A stretch of DNA of 64,000 nt from Sapria himalayana (GCA_029783825.1 JAREIK010010172.1:21218-85217); one strand, 5' to 3'; counted from the stretch's first letter, positions 1 through 14,990 are shown. Made by a program: numbers and translations. The notes: generated by a model from the letters alone, not told the origin.

Positions 1-935
1 GATTTAGCCCATTGTAGAATATTTGAGTTTTGAACTAGAACTCAAACACAAGTTTAGGAAATCTCCTCAATAACTCCCAGAAATAGTTTTAATCATCATA
101 CAAAGTCTCCAATACTTTCTGATGAAATTGTTTCTCACTTCATAATTGTAAGGTGATTTGAGATGGAAAAGACTTTGTGAGAAAAGTTTCCACTAGGTCA
201 TCCTAATTCTCAATTGATCCTCAAGATAAGTATTAAACCCAATTTCATGTCTTGTCTCTCTAAGAAAAAGTAATATACATAATACAATGACATACTAACT
301 TAATTCATTTTAACTATATAATATAACCCTAGAAATATTACTAATACACTCATTCGGATCCTATGATATCTACTCACTATACTAATATTATTAAATGATC
401 ACTATTAGACTCAACTTTAACTCAAAATAATTGACTTCAACATGTTGCATACAAATCTCAGAGTATATATTCATCATTGTAGGTCGCCAATAATCTTCCA
501 AGTTGTGTTTATGATTGGATTGTTGGATAGTTTGCTCAAATTCTCTTTGGACTTCTATGTTGCTTACCATTCTTTCCGTATGTTCTTTCTTAGTCCAGAG
601 CTTAAATTTGTTCTTCTAGTTCCTCTTAACCATTCGGTCCAGTGGTGTTAGCTCAGTTCCACAGTTTTTGGTCATAAATGTGATGATTACAAGAAAAATA
701 AATAAAAAAATACTAAATCAAAACATAAAAACAAGCAATGCAAGATAAATAACACAAATCAAAGTATAAAAATAAGATATTGTTATCCGAATTATTAAAA
801 ATATAACTATCATTAAAAAAACAAAAAAAAAATAATTAAAAAAATAAGAAAAAAAATTTTATTTTTTAAGAATAGTTATAATAACTAAAGTTGACTAATC
901 AAACTAAAAAATCTCTAGTTGTGATTCAAAAAATT
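1..935 (-). pseudogene. Ty3/Athila-like gag start, leader and primer-binding site (remnant)
   Basis: Read on the minus strand, this is the beginning of a decayed retrotransposon gag plus its leader. The support is internal: positions about 90-660 align in order with 53,330-53,900, where the gag remnant is easier to recognise (shared words around the cataattg, gtgagaaa and aatcttccaagt motifs). A weak primer-binding site lies near 912-931 (minus strand), like those at 54,081 and 62,110. The reading frame is broken throughout and nothing is expected to be expressed. The gag continues off the left edge of the window. Family assignment rests on the better copies elsewhere. Confidence 0.5.
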
Positions 936-3480
936 AGTTGCAACTTTATTACGATACTCAATTTTTAGGATTAAATAATATCACCATAGCTCATTTGGTG
1001 AGGATCTCTTATTTAACAAGTCTCACAAATATGAGTTTTAAAAGAAGTAAAGTAGTTTTTTATCTAGATATCAATTATCACAAAGATTACGATGAGTCAA
1101 CTACTACCCTAGTCAAATGATTAAAACTATGGTTTAGTAATACTTTTAGATTTTAAGGTTGATCCATTTTATAATACATGATGACTAGAGGTGTTGACTA
1201 GGCTGGGTGGCCTCAACACGACATGAAGCATAACACAAAAATATCATGCCTAGCCTAGCATGACATTGTCTGATATCATGACTAGATCATGGTTATGTCG
1301 ATCCATGACATGCCTCGAGCTATGTCGAGCTAAATTTTCTATTTTGCATGTCATGAAAGATGTGACATGGCAAAGTCTAGTATGATTAGCCCATGCATGC
1401 CATTTGGGGCTGGGTGGCCAAACCAAGCTAACTTGGAATGATTCCATGCTAGCCCAGACCTAACCCGAGCAAGCCTAGCTAGGCCTGACTAGGTTTGGCA
1501 TGACACGACATGACCAGTCAAGACCTTTCATGATTGAGCATGGCCTAGGAAAATGTTAAGCTAATGGGCCATGCCGAGCTACCCATTTTTAGTGTCGTGT
1601 TAGCATAGCATTGCCCATTATAGAAAGCATGTAAAGTGATAACCATGACATGGTAGCGTGACTATACCTAAAAAATGACCTATCTAAATTGTCTTATTAT
1701 TATTATGCTTAGTTATAGAATGAAAGTATATTATAAATATCCTAGTTCCCTATTGACATACAATGTGGCTGTCAGTTATTGGAGCCTCCCCATTGATGAT
1801 TATTTCATAGTTTTCATCTTGGTACTTTTCCACCAAAATAAAAAATTATCCCTACTTGATGGTTATTCATGAGTCCATACATTTTAGTCAGCCTATTAAC
1901 TCTCATTGATAGTTATTTCATATATGCATTGATATGTATTTTATAAATACATATTAATTGAAGGCCTTTTCATCTAAAATATGTTTAATTTATTGACTCA
2001 TAAAAGTATTAGTTCTTTTGGCTTCTTATTTATCATATTCTCATGATTAAACATATCTCAATGTCAAGTTTTGATATATAAGTTTGTCTCATGCATCACG
2101 ATTGAAATGGTTGTTACTTTCTTCCTATCATTATGCATGAGTATGCTTCATGGCTTGCATATCATTATTCACTATAATGACACGCACAATCCTATTAGTA
2201 GTAAAATTCTAATTTTAATTCTTAATAAATACCATGCCCTTCAATAACCAAATTAGAACATAATCCAAATATAAAATCTACATATTACATATGCATCACA
2301 AGAAATAATACACCAATCATAGGTTTCAATTTAGCCTGACATTTGTGGGAAATTCACATGTGAAAATTCAAAATATACCTCATTATATTTTGGGTTTCAA
2401 ATGTCTTCCCTCTAGAATATCTAGGAATCAAATCTTAAACTTACAATTCTCATTCGGGGACCTCAAATTTTTCCATAGATGGGAGTTAAAATTCATGGCT
2501 TTCCCTTAGGATTTATGCTTTTGTCTTAGGTCACCTTTTTTTCTCATGGATCTACCCTAGGGTTGAGTGAATTTTTATTCAAATCCTAGCTTTTTTGACA
2601 CCTCTTTCATACCCCCTCTTCCTTTTTTTATCATTCCTCAATTTCTACTTTAATACTAAAATGATTGGGTATGTTTTTTAAGTGGGAAATCATGGCACCA
2701 GGGAATGATCATGGTTTTGGCTTTGCATCTCTGTAACAGAAATTTATATCACATGGAATGATTACGACTCATATAGTTCATATCTATAACACTAAATTAT
2801 AGGAATGGGAATGGAAATAGTGCTTGTACTTTTCCTTTATAATATAAAGTCATGGTGAAGGAAATAACAATGACTCATGTTTTCTTTCTGTAACCCAAAG
2901 TTGTGGTACTAAAATTTGACCATGGTTTAAGTAACATTTTAAGTGCAAAAAGTCATGATCATTGGAACTCTCTATGATCAAAAGTCATACTACTAGAGAA
3001 AGGCAATGATTTTTGCCTTAGTACTTACGACTTTTTAATGAGAATGGCATGATGATGGAGAATGTTGTGGTTTTTACCACTATTGAGATAATTGATTGCT
3101 ATGATACAAAATTAAAATTATAGTCATTAAAATAGTATAACCTTGTGCAGTTGTAGCTTCAAAAAAGTTTTACATCCAAAAAATATATATTACATAGAGA
3201 AATGATTATGTCGACGACATAGTATAGTCATGATATTAAAAATTATTTGTATTTAATAACCAACACAAATCAACTATATACATCATAACACAAAATAAAT
3301 ATTATCATGAATAATTGTATAGATTCATGATAAAAAAGGTTGAAAAAACAACTATATAAGCTCATAGAAGTGCAATAAAGTCATAACACAACATATTATA
3401 GTTTTACATGACTTTTTACTTTTCTCCTATTCAACAAATCAACCAAGTTTTATATTTTACTCAAAAACTAACTAATTTCA
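936..3480 (-). repeat. Athila-like LTR copy 1 (minus), interrupted by a hAT fragment
   Basis: LTR sequence lies on both sides of the fragment at 1,186-1,640. The part at 936-1,185 resembles the LTR 3' end next to the primer-binding sites at 46,690 and 54,120. The part from about 1,680 to 3,480 follows the order of the other LTR copies, including the stretch at 2,690-3,060 rich in atcatgg / gtcatg words that marks this family. It is strongly diverged and its outer edge near 3,480 is approximate. No gene is seen in it; short open frames here are chance. Confidence 0.5.
1186..1640 (+). mobile_element. hAT-type terminal fragment or non-autonomous copy
   Basis: It begins with tagaggtgttgactagg, close to the terminus TAGAGGTGTCAA of the better-preserved hAT elements at 29,610 and 55,844. 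It continues with the GC-richer mixture of catgcc, ggcctag and cgacatg words seen at the left end of those elements. No clear matching right terminus was found, so the end is estimated from the fall in GC content. No coding capacity. Confidence 0.5.
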
Positions 3481-3544
3481 CTACTATTCTTTATTATCCA
3501 TTAAAAATATAATTTTGTGAAATGATTCTTTATAAAATTCTTTT

Positions 3545-4435
3545 CTATGCAAACATATCATTTATAATCATCAAACAACTAGTATTATTCAGTATTTGGC
3601 ATATGAAACAGTGGCTTATGCTCGATTTCTTCCCATGCAATACCTCTAAGGGTGTTTTATCTTTAATTATTGTGTGAGAGTGATATTCTTCATGTAGCAT
3701 GATGTGACAACTATTTCTTCCCGCAATTTGAGCTTCAACTTTGTCTAGCTTCTCATACACCTCACATTTCTCATTAATATTTAGTTCGTCCTTTTTTCCA
3801 TTCCATTCGGTTATGGTGTTATCCTATTTATGTTCTTCCTATCAATGCATTGATTGACAAATAATCAATCAATTAAAGAATATTCCTTACCATTTTTTAT
3901 TTATAGATTCTATACCAATACTTTGTATTTCATAAACTTTTCTAGCACTTTAATTTTCTTCTAGATTAAGAAACCGCGCACATATTTGGAAAAGTAATCA
4001 ATAAAAGTAACATACTACCTCATTTTCTAAAGTGATATCTCTGGTGTTCCTATGAACAAATCACTAGGTACCAAGTCTAGTAATACTATTGATCTTGTGG
4101 TGGTGCATTACATTTTTTTTTGTTTTTGCTTTTTGTATAGGCAATTCTCACAATAGTCGAGCTTTCTGAATAATTGTTACTCCTTTCACCATCCTCTTCA
4201 ATGTTATAATTCTTAGATTCTTCTCAGTGAAATACCCAAGTCACTTATACCACAATATGGTCTTTTATCATAATTTTGTTTCATTTGTGTCATGATTACA
4301 CATTTTTAACGACTCAAATTCAAATTCTCTGCAATCAGTTTTGACTCCAAATACGACCTAAAATTCATCTGTCATAACTTTAAAATATCATTCTGCTCTT
4401 TTCCTTTGCATGCGTGTTCTCATATATTGACACCA
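3545..4435 (-). pseudogene. Ty1/copia integrase-region remnant
   Basis: Minus-strand translation in shifting frames gives the order expected for a copia polyprotein. First comes a GAG-pre-integrase-like stretch resembling MVKGVTIIQKARLLCENCLY, then integrase-core-like pieces. The clearest part, about 3,600-3,680, contains KDKTPLEVLHGKKSSISH, which matches the conserved KxKTPxExWxGKKPSxSHLRxFG block after the integrase core. Stops and frameshifts are frequent, so it is dead. It ends abruptly at the start of the AT minisatellite, and no continuation was recognised beyond the array at 15,186. The family is probably Tnt1-like copia, with low certainty. Confidence 0.6.
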
Positions 4436-4437
4436 AG

Positions 4438-7400
4438 TCTCATATTTATATATTATATATATTATTAAAATATATAATATTAAATATAAATATATAAATA
4501 TATAATATAAATATATAATATATAAATATAAATATATAAATATATAAATATATAATTATAAATAATAAATATATAAATATATAAATATATAAATATATAA
4601 ATATAAATATATAAAATATAAATATATAAATATATAAATATATAAATATATAAATATAATATATAAATATATAAATATATAAATATATAAATATATAAAT
4701 ATAAATATATAAATATAATATATAAATATATAATATATAATAAAATATAAAATATAAATATATAAATATATAAATATATAAATATATAAATAATAAATAT
4801 ATAAATATATAAATATAATAATATATAAAAATATAAATATATAAAATATAAATATATAAATATATAATATATAAATATATAAATATATAATATATAATAT
4901 ATAAATATATAAATATATAAATATATAAATATAAAATATATAAATATATAAATATATAAATATATAAATATATAAAAATATAAATATATAAAATAATAAA
5001 ATATATAATATATAAATATATAAATATATAAATATATAAATATATAAATATATAAATATATAAATATATAAATATATAAATATATAAATATATAAATATA
5101 ATATATAAATATATAAATATATAAATATAAAATATATAAATAATAAAAATATAAATATATAAATATTAATATATAAAATATAAATAATAATATATAATAT
5201 ATAAATATATAAATATATAAAATATAAATATATAATATATAAATATATAAATATATAAATATATAAATATAAAATATAAATATATAAATATATAAATATA
5301 TAAATATATAAATATATAAATATATAAATATATAAATATAAATATATAAAATATAATATTATAAATATATAAATATATAAATATATAAATATCAATATAA
5401 AATATATAAAATATAAATATATAAATATATAAATATATAATATATAAATATATAAATATATAAATATTAATATAAAATATTAAATATATAAATATTTAAA
5501 TAATAAATAAAAATATATAAATATATAAATATTAAATATATAAATATATAAATATATAAATATAAAATATATAAATATATAAATATATAAATATATAAAT
5601 ATATAAATATATAAATATATAATATAAAATATATAAATAGAAATATATAAATATATAATATATAAATATAAATATATAAATATATAAAATATAAATATTA
5701 AAGATATAATATATAATATATATATATAAATAATAAATATATAAATATATAATATATAAAATATAAATATATAAAATATAAATATATAAAATATAAATAT
5801 ATAATATAAAATATATAATATAAAATATAAATATATAAATATATAAATATATAAATATAATATATAAGATATAAATATATAAATAAATATAAATATATAA
5901 TATATAATAATAAATATATAATATTTATATATATAAATATATAAATATATAAATATATAATAAATATATAAATATATAAATATATAAATATATAAATATT
6001 ATATAATATATAAATATATAAATATATAAATATATAAATATATAAATATATAAATATTAAATATATAAATATATAAATATATAAATATATAAATATATAA
6101 ATATATAAATATTAAAATATAAATATATAAATATATAAATATAAATATATAAAATATATAAATATATAAATATATAAATATATAATATAAATATATAAAT
6201 ATATATTATATAAATATATAAATATATAAATATATAAATATATAAATATATAAAATATAAATATATAAATATATAAATATATAAATATATAAATATATAA
6301 ATATATAAATATATAAATATATAAATATATAAATATATAAATATATAAATATATAAAATATATAAAATATAATATATAAATATATAAATATATAAATATA
6401 TAAATATATAAATATATAAATATATAAATATATAAAATATTAAATATATAAATATAAAATATATAAATATATAAATATATAAATATATAATATATAAATA
6501 TATAAATATATAAATATATAAATATATAAAATATAATATATAAATATAAATATATAAATATATAAATATATAAATATATATAAATATATAAATATATAAA
6601 TATATAAATATATAAATATATAAATAATAAATATATAAATATATAAATATATAAATATATAAATATATAAATATATAAATTATAAAATATAAATATATAA
6701 ATATATAATATATAAATATATAAATATATAAATATATAAATATATAAATATAAAATATAAATATATAAATATATAATATAAAGATATAAATATATAAATA
6801 TAAAATATTAAATATATAAATATATAAATATATAAATATATAAATATATAAATATATAAATATATAAATATATAAATATATAAATATATAAATATAAAAT
6901 ATATAATATATAAATATATAAATATATAAATATATAAATATATAAATTATAAATATATAATATATAATAAAATTTATAAATATATAAATATATAAATAAA
7001 AATATATAATATATAATAATTAAATATATAAGTATATAATATATAAGTATATAGATATAACTATATAAATATAAAGTATATAAATATAAAGTATATAATA
7101 AATAATTATATAAGTCTATAAATAATAATATATAAATATATAAATATATAAATATATAAATATATAAATATATAAATATATAAATATATAATATAAATAT
7201 ATAAATATATAAATATATAAATATATAAATATTAATATATAAATATATAAATAATAAATATATAAATATATAATATAAAATATAAATATATAATATATAA
7301 ATATATAATATATAAATATATAATATTATAAATATATAATATATAAATATATAAATATATAAATATATAAATATATAAATATATAAATATTAAATATATA

Positions 7401-10400
7401 AATATATAATATATAAATATATAAATATTAAATAATAAATATATAAATATATAAATATAAATATATAAATATATAAAATATATAAATATATAAATATATA
7501 ATATATAAATATATAAATATATCATATAAATATATAATATATAAATAATAAATATATAATATATAAAATATAAATATAAATATATAAATATATAAATATA
7601 AAATATATAAATATAAATATATAAATATATAAATATATAAATTAAATATATAAAATATAAATATATAAATATATAAATATATAAATATATAAATATATAA
7701 ATCTAAAAATATATAAATATATAAATATAAAATATATAAAATATAAAAATATATATAAATCTATAAATATTTAAATATATAAATATATAAATATATAAAT
7801 ATATAAATATATAAATATCTAAGTATATAAATATATAAATATATAAGTATATAAAGTTATAAATATATAAATATTAAAATATAAGTATATAATTATAAAA
7901 TATAAATATATAAATATAAATATATAATATATAAGTATATAAAGTATATAGTATAAATATATAAATATATAAATATATAAATATATAATATATAAATATA
8001 TATATAAATATATAAATATATAAATATATAAATATTAAATATATAAATATATAAATATATAAATATATAATATATAATATATAAATATAAATATATCAAT
8101 ATATAAATATTATAAATATATAATATTATAATATATAAATATATAAATATATAAATATATAAATATTAAATAATAAATATAAAATATATAAATATTATAA
8201 TATATAAATATATAATATATAATATATAAATATATAAATATATAAATATATAAATATATAATATATAAATATAGAAATATATAAATATAAAATAAATATA
8301 TAAATATATAAATATATAAATATATAAATATAATATATAAATATATAAATATATAAATATAAAATATAAATATATAAATATATAAATATATAAATATATA
8401 AATATATAAATATATAAATATAATATTATAAATATATAAATAATAAATGTATAAATATATAAAATATAAATATATAAAATATAAATATATAAATATATAA
8501 ATATATAAATATATTAAACTATATAAAAATATAAATATATAAATATATAAATATATAATATATAAATATATAATATATAAAATATATAAATATATAAATA
8601 TATAAATATATAAATATATAAATATAAATATATAAATATATAAATATATAAATATAAATATATAAAATATAAATATATAAATATATAAATATATAAATAT
8701 ATAAATATATAAATATTAATATATAAATATAAAATATATAAATATAAATATATAAATATATAATATATAAATATTAAATATATAAATATATAAATATATA
8801 ATATATAAATATATAAATATATAAATATATAAATATATAAATATCAAATATAAATATATAAATATATCAATATATCAATATATAAATATAAAATATAAAT
8901 ATATAAATATATAATATATAATATAAATTATAATATATAAATATATAATATATAAATATAAAATATATAATATATAAATATATAAATATATAAATATATA
9001 ATATATAAATATATAAATATATAAATATATAATATTAAATATAAAATATAATATAAATATATAAATATAAATAAAGAATATAAATATATCAATATATAAA
9101 TATATAAATATATAAATATATAAATATAAATATATAAATATATAAATATATAAATATATAATATATAAAATATACTATATAAATATATAAATATATAAAT
9201 ATATAAATATATGAATATATAAATATAAAATATAAATATATAAATATATAAATATATGAATATATAAATATATAAATATATAAATATATAATATATAAAT
9301 ATATGAATATATAAATATATAAGTATAAGTCTATAAATATATAAATATATGTATATAAATATAATTATTAGTCTTAAATATATAAATATAAATATATAAG
9401 TATAAATATATAATATAAATATATAGTATATAATTAATAAATATATAAGTATATAAATATATAAAATATAAATATATAATATATAAGTAGATAAATTTAT
9501 AAATATATAAATATATAAAATATATAAGTATATCAAATATAAATATATAAGTATATAAGTATATAAATATATAAATATATAAATATAGAAATATATAAAT
9601 ATATAAATATAAATATAAAATATAAATATATAATATATAAGTATATAAATATATAAACACAGTTAATATAAGTATATAAATATATAATATATAAATATAT
9701 AAATATATAAATATAAGTATATAAATATATAAATATAAATATATAAATATATAAATATATAATATATAAATATAAAATAAATAATAAATATATAAATATA
9801 AATATATAAATATATAAATATATAAATACATAAATATATAAAATAATATATAACTACATAATATAATACATAAATATAAAATACATAAATATAGAACTAC
9901 ATAATATATAAATACATAAATATATAATACATAAATATACATACATAAATATATAATACATAAATATATAAATACATAAATATATAAATATATAAATTAT
10001 AAATAATAAATATATAATATATAAAATAAAATATATAAATATATAAATATATAATATTAAATATATAAATATATAAATATATTAAATATTAAATATATAA
10101 ATATATAAATATATAAATATATAATATATAATATATAATATATAAAATATAATAAAATATAAATATATAAATATATAAATATATAAATATATAAATATAT
10201 AAAATATAAATATAAAATATATAAATATATAAAATATAAATATATAAATATAAATATATAAATATTAAATAAATAAATAAATATATATATAAATATATAA
10301 TATAAATATATAAATATATAAATATATAAATATATAAATATATAAATATATAAATATATAAATATATAAGTATAAATATAAGTAAATAATTATATAAGTC

Positions 10401-12339
10401 ATAAATATATAAATATAAGTATATAAGTAAATAATTATATAAGTCTATAAATATATAAATATATAAGTATATAAGTAAATAATATATTAAGCTATAATAT
10501 AAGTATATAAGTATATAAGTATTATAAGTATATATATATAAATATATAAATATATAAATATATAAAATATAAATATATAAATATAAAATATAAAATATAT
10601 AAATAATAAATATATAAATATATAAATATATAAATATATAAATATATAAATATATAAATATATAATATATAATATATAAATATATAAATATATAAAATAT
10701 AAATATATAAATATATAATATATAATATATAAATATATAAATATATAAATATATAAATATATAAATATATAAATATATAAATATAAATATATAAATATCT
10801 AAATATATAAATATAAGTATATAAATATATAAATATATAAATATATAAATATTAAGTATATAAATTTTATAAATATATAAATATATAAATATATAAATAT
10901 AAATATAAATATATAAATATAAAATATATAAATAATAAATATATAAATATATAATAAATATATAAATATATAATATATAAATATATAAATATATAATATA
11001 TAAATATATAAATATATAAATATATAAAATATAAATATATAAATATATAAAATATATATAAATATATAAATATATAAATATATAATATAAATATATAAAT
11101 ATTAAATATTAAATATTAAATATATAATATATAAATATATAATAATAAATATATAAATATATAATATATACATATATAATATATAATATATAAAATATGA
11201 ATATATGAATATATAAATATATAAATATATAATATAATATATAAAATATAATATATAAAATATATGAATATATAAATATATAAATATAAATATATAAATA
11301 TATGAATATATAAATATATAAATATATAAATATATAAATATATAATATATGATATATAAATATTAAGTATATAAGTCTATAAATATATAAATATATGAAT
11401 ATATAAATATATATATATAAGTCTATAAATATATAAGTATATAAATATATAAATATAAAATATAAAGTATATAAATATATAATATATAAGTATATAAATA
11501 TATAAATATATAATCTAGTATTAAATTTTATAAATATATAAATATATAAATATATAAGTATTAAATATAAATATATAAATATAAGTAATAAATATAAATA
11601 TATATATAAGTATCTAAATATATAAATATATAAATATATAAAATATAAATATATAAATATATAAATATATAAATATAGAAATATATAAATATAAAATATA
11701 TAAAATATAAATATATAATATAATATATAAATATAGTATATAAGATATAAATATATAAATATATAAATATATAATATATAATATAAATCTATAAATATAT
11801 AAATATATAAATATATAAATACATAAATATATAAAATATAAATACATAAATATATAAATACATAAATATATAACTACATAAATATATAAATACTAATAAT
11901 AAATAATACTAATAAATATTAAAACATAAATATATAAATACTAAAATAAATATATATACTAAATATAAAATACTAAATATATAAATATAAAATATAAATA
12001 TATAAATATAAAATATAAATATATATTTAAATATATAATATATAAATATATAAATATATAAATATATAAATATATAAATATATAAATATAAATATATAAA
12101 TATATAAAATTATAAATATATAATATATAAATATATAAATATATAAATATATAAATATATAAATATATAAATATATAATATATAATATATAAATATATAA
12201 ATAATAAATATTAAATATATAAATATATACATAATAAATATTACATATAAATATATAATATATAATATATAAATATTAAATATATAAATATATAAATATA
12301 TAAAATATAAATATATAACTATATAAATATATAAATATA

Positions 12340-12340
<1 letters not shown>
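4438..12340. repeat. AT-rich minisatellite, 8-bp unit (TATAAATA)n
   Basis: About 7.9 kb consists almost entirely of the 8-mer TATAAATA, equivalently AAATATAT, in direct tandem order. Departures are mostly one- or two-base losses or gains within a unit (aatattaaat, aaaatata, ataataaa). G and C are nearly absent except in patches with agtata, gaatat or cataaa variants at about 7,030-7,110, 7,800-7,940, 9,180-9,960, 10,370-10,520 and 11,160-11,900. Three units make 24 bases, so the array gives long spurious minus-strand frames with an eight-residue Tyr/Ile/Phe/Leu period; none is a gene. Such DNA melts easily and could act as a matrix-attachment or fragile site, but that is inference from composition only. 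Confidence 0.97.

Positions 12341-12399
<59 letters not shown>
12341..12399. repeat. Simple-sequence block (aaat)n followed by (ta)n
   Basis: A run of aaat tetranucleotides at 12,341-12,370 passes directly into a pure ta dinucleotide run at 12,372-12,399. It marks the junction between the 8-bp array and the C-containing composite arrays. A similar composite block recurs at 13,512-13,552. Confidence 0.95.
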
Positions 12400-12402
<3 letters not shown>

Positions 12403-12535
12403 ATATCAATATATAAACTTATCAATATATAAACAAATCAATATATAATCATATCAATATATAAACAAATCAATATATAATCATATCAATATATAAACAA
12501 ATCAATATATAATCATATCAATAATTAAACATATC
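12400..12535. repeat. 32-bp higher-order repeat made of two 16-bp variants
   Basis: Four or so periods alternate between two 16-bp units: atcaatatataaacaa and atcaatatataatcat. The alternation is regular, which makes this a two-unit higher-order repeat. It shares the atataaa core with the neighbouring arrays and so derives from the same 8-bp ancestor. Confidence 0.9.
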
Positions 12536-12539
12536 AATA

Positions 12540-13500
12540 TATATATACATATAAATATATAGACATATAAATATATTAGACATATAAATATATAGACATT
12601 ATATATATAGACATATAAATATATCGACATATAAATATATAGACATATAAATATATAGACATATAAAATATAGACATATAAATATATAGACATATAAATA
12701 TATAGACATATAAATATATTGACATATAAATATATAGACATATAAATATATAGACATATAAATATATAGACATATAAATATATAGACATATAAATATATA
12801 GACATATAAATATATAGACATATAAATATATAGACATATAAATATATAGACATATAAATATATAGACTATAATATAGAATATAAATATATAGACATATAA
12901 ATATATTGACATATAAATATATTGACATATAAATATATTGACATATAAATATATAGACATATAAATATATAGACATAAAAATATATAGATATACAAATAT
13001 ATAGACATACAAGTATATCGACATTTAAATATATAGACATAAAAGTATATAGACATATAAATATATATACATATAAAAATATAGACATAAATATATAGAC
13101 AGATTAATATATAGACATATAAATATATATACATAGATATATATAGATATATATATATATATATATCTATACAGACATATAGATATATCGACATATGACA
13201 TATAAACATAAAACATATAGACATATAAACAAATATACATATAAACATATAGACATATAAAGATATAGACATATAAACATATTGACATATAAACATATAG
13301 ACATATAAACATATAGACATATAAACATATAGACATATAAACATATAGACATATAAACATATAGACATATAAACATATAGACATATAAACATATAGACAT
13401 AGATTCATATAAACTTATAGACATATAAACATATAATCATGTAACCATATAGACATATAAACATATAGACAAATAAACATATAGACATATAAATATATAG
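12540..13500. repeat. 16-bp composite minisatellite (agacatataaatatat then agacatataaacatat)
   Basis: From 12,540 to about 13,140 the unit is agacatataaatatat. From about 13,190 to 13,500 the second half changes and the unit becomes agacatataaacatat. Each 16-mer equals two 8-mers, one carrying a G and a C. Minor variants include an attgacat form near 12,720 and 12,905-12,945 and a block with gatatata near 13,130-13,190. Periodic minus-strand frames rich in MSICLYVYMFICLYVY-type repeats arise here because 48 bases hold three units; they are not genes. Confidence 0.95.
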
Positions 13501-13567
13501 ACTTATAAATATATAAATAAATAAATAAATAAATAAATATATATATATATATACACACATATAAATA

Positions 13568-13604
<37 letters not shown>

Positions 13605-13650
13605 GTATATATAAATATATGTACATATAAATTTATGTACATATTAATAT
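13500..13650. repeat. Second (aaat)n-(ta)n junction block with acatataaatatat units
   Basis: An aaat tetranucleotide run (13,512-13,535) passes into ta dinucleotides (to about 13,552), then acacacat and a few irregular units with atgtacat. The order repeats the block at 12,341-12,399, which suggests that a piece of the array including this junction was duplicated. Confidence 0.85.
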
Positions 13651-14003
13651 ATAAACATATAAAAATATAAATATATAAATATATAAACATATAAATATAT
13701 AAACAAATAAACATAACAAATTAAAAACATAAAAACATAAAAACATATAAAAAAATAAACATATAAACTTAATCATATAAACATATAAACATATAAACAT
13801 ATAAGCATATAATAATATAAACATATAAGCAAATAAACCTATAAGCAAATAAACCTATAAGCATATAAACATATAAGCATATAAACATATAAGCATATAA
13901 ACATATAAACATATAATCATATAGACATATAAACATATAAACATATAAACTTATAAAAATATAAATATATAATTTTATAAACATATTAACATTTTAACAT
14001 ACT
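13650..14003. repeat. 8-bp minisatellite, AACATATA variant (first part)
   Basis: Tandem aaacatat units with recurring variants aagcatat, aatcatat and aaacctat. The variants recur at irregular spacing, a sign of local amplification of variant blocks. The segment stops at the unrelated island beginning about 14,004. Confidence 0.93.
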
Positions 14004-14217
14004 AACCAATGATAAAAATTTCCGATATATCCACCGATATATCTCCGATATATCAATAAATTCTAAGTATCGAAATATTCATTAAGACCGATATATCTAT
14101 CATTGATTGGTGCTCATATACAAATACACACCGATATATCTTTGATATATCTGATATATCCGTAAAATCCAAGTACCGATATATTTGTAAAAATCAATAA
14201 TTTAATTCTTGATATTA
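14004..14217. other. Non-array island with ccgatatatc repeats
   Basis: About 210 bases interrupt the 8-bp array with a different sequence that has seven or so gatatatc words, mostly as ccgatatatc or tgatatatc, separated by ordinary sequence (cgaaatattcattaag, tccaagtacc). The array resumes on the other side with the same AACATATA units. It may be a fragment of another dispersed repeat inserted into the array. I could not define target duplications with confidence. Confidence 0.75.
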
Positions 14218-14990
14218 ACATATAAACATATAAATATATAAACATATATAAACAATAAACATATAATAATATAAACATATAAACATATAAACTTATAAAC
14301 ACATAAACATATAAACATATAATCATATAAACATAAAAACATATAAACATATAATCATATAAACATAAAAACATAAAAACATATAAATATATAACCATAT
14401 ACACATATAAACATATAAGCATATAAACATATAACCATATAAACATATAAACATATAAACATATAATCATATAAACATATAAGCAAATAAACCTATAAGA
14501 ATATAAGCATATAAACATATAAGCATATAACATATAAACATATAGTCATATAAACATATAATTATATAAACATATAAACATATAAACATATAAACATATG
14601 TACATATAAACATATAAACACATAAACTTATAACCTTATAAACATATAAACTTATAAACCTATAACCTTATAAACATATAAACTTATAAATATATAAATA
14701 TATAATTATATAAACATATAAACATATAAACTTATTAACATTTAAACATATAAATATATAAACATATATAATCAATAAACATATAAACATATAAACATAT
14801 AAACATACAAACATATAAACATATAAACATATAAACATATAAACATTTAAACCTAAAACATACAAACATATAAACATATAAACATATAAACTTATAAACA
14901 TATAAACATATAAACATATAAACATATAAACATATAAACATATAAACATATAAATATATAAATATATAAGTTTATATGCCTGCAAATATG
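14218..14990. repeat. 8-bp minisatellite, AACATATA variant (second part)
   Basis: The same unit as at 13,650-14,003 continues after the island, with aatcatat, aacttata and aaccttata variants and a second short block at 14,740-14,950 of nearly pure aaacatat. Minus-strand frames here are periodic artefacts. Confidence 0.93.

Noticed and set aside
4556..9942. Long minus-strand open frames (up to ~280 residues) rich in Ile, Tyr, Leu and Phe
   Set aside because: They are translations of the 8-bp repeat with an eight-residue period. No start context, domain or codon structure suggests a gene.
12400..13500. Possible CRISPR-like array of regularly spaced repeats
   Set aside because: Units are contiguous with no unique spacers, and the surrounding sequence is plant nuclear DNA.
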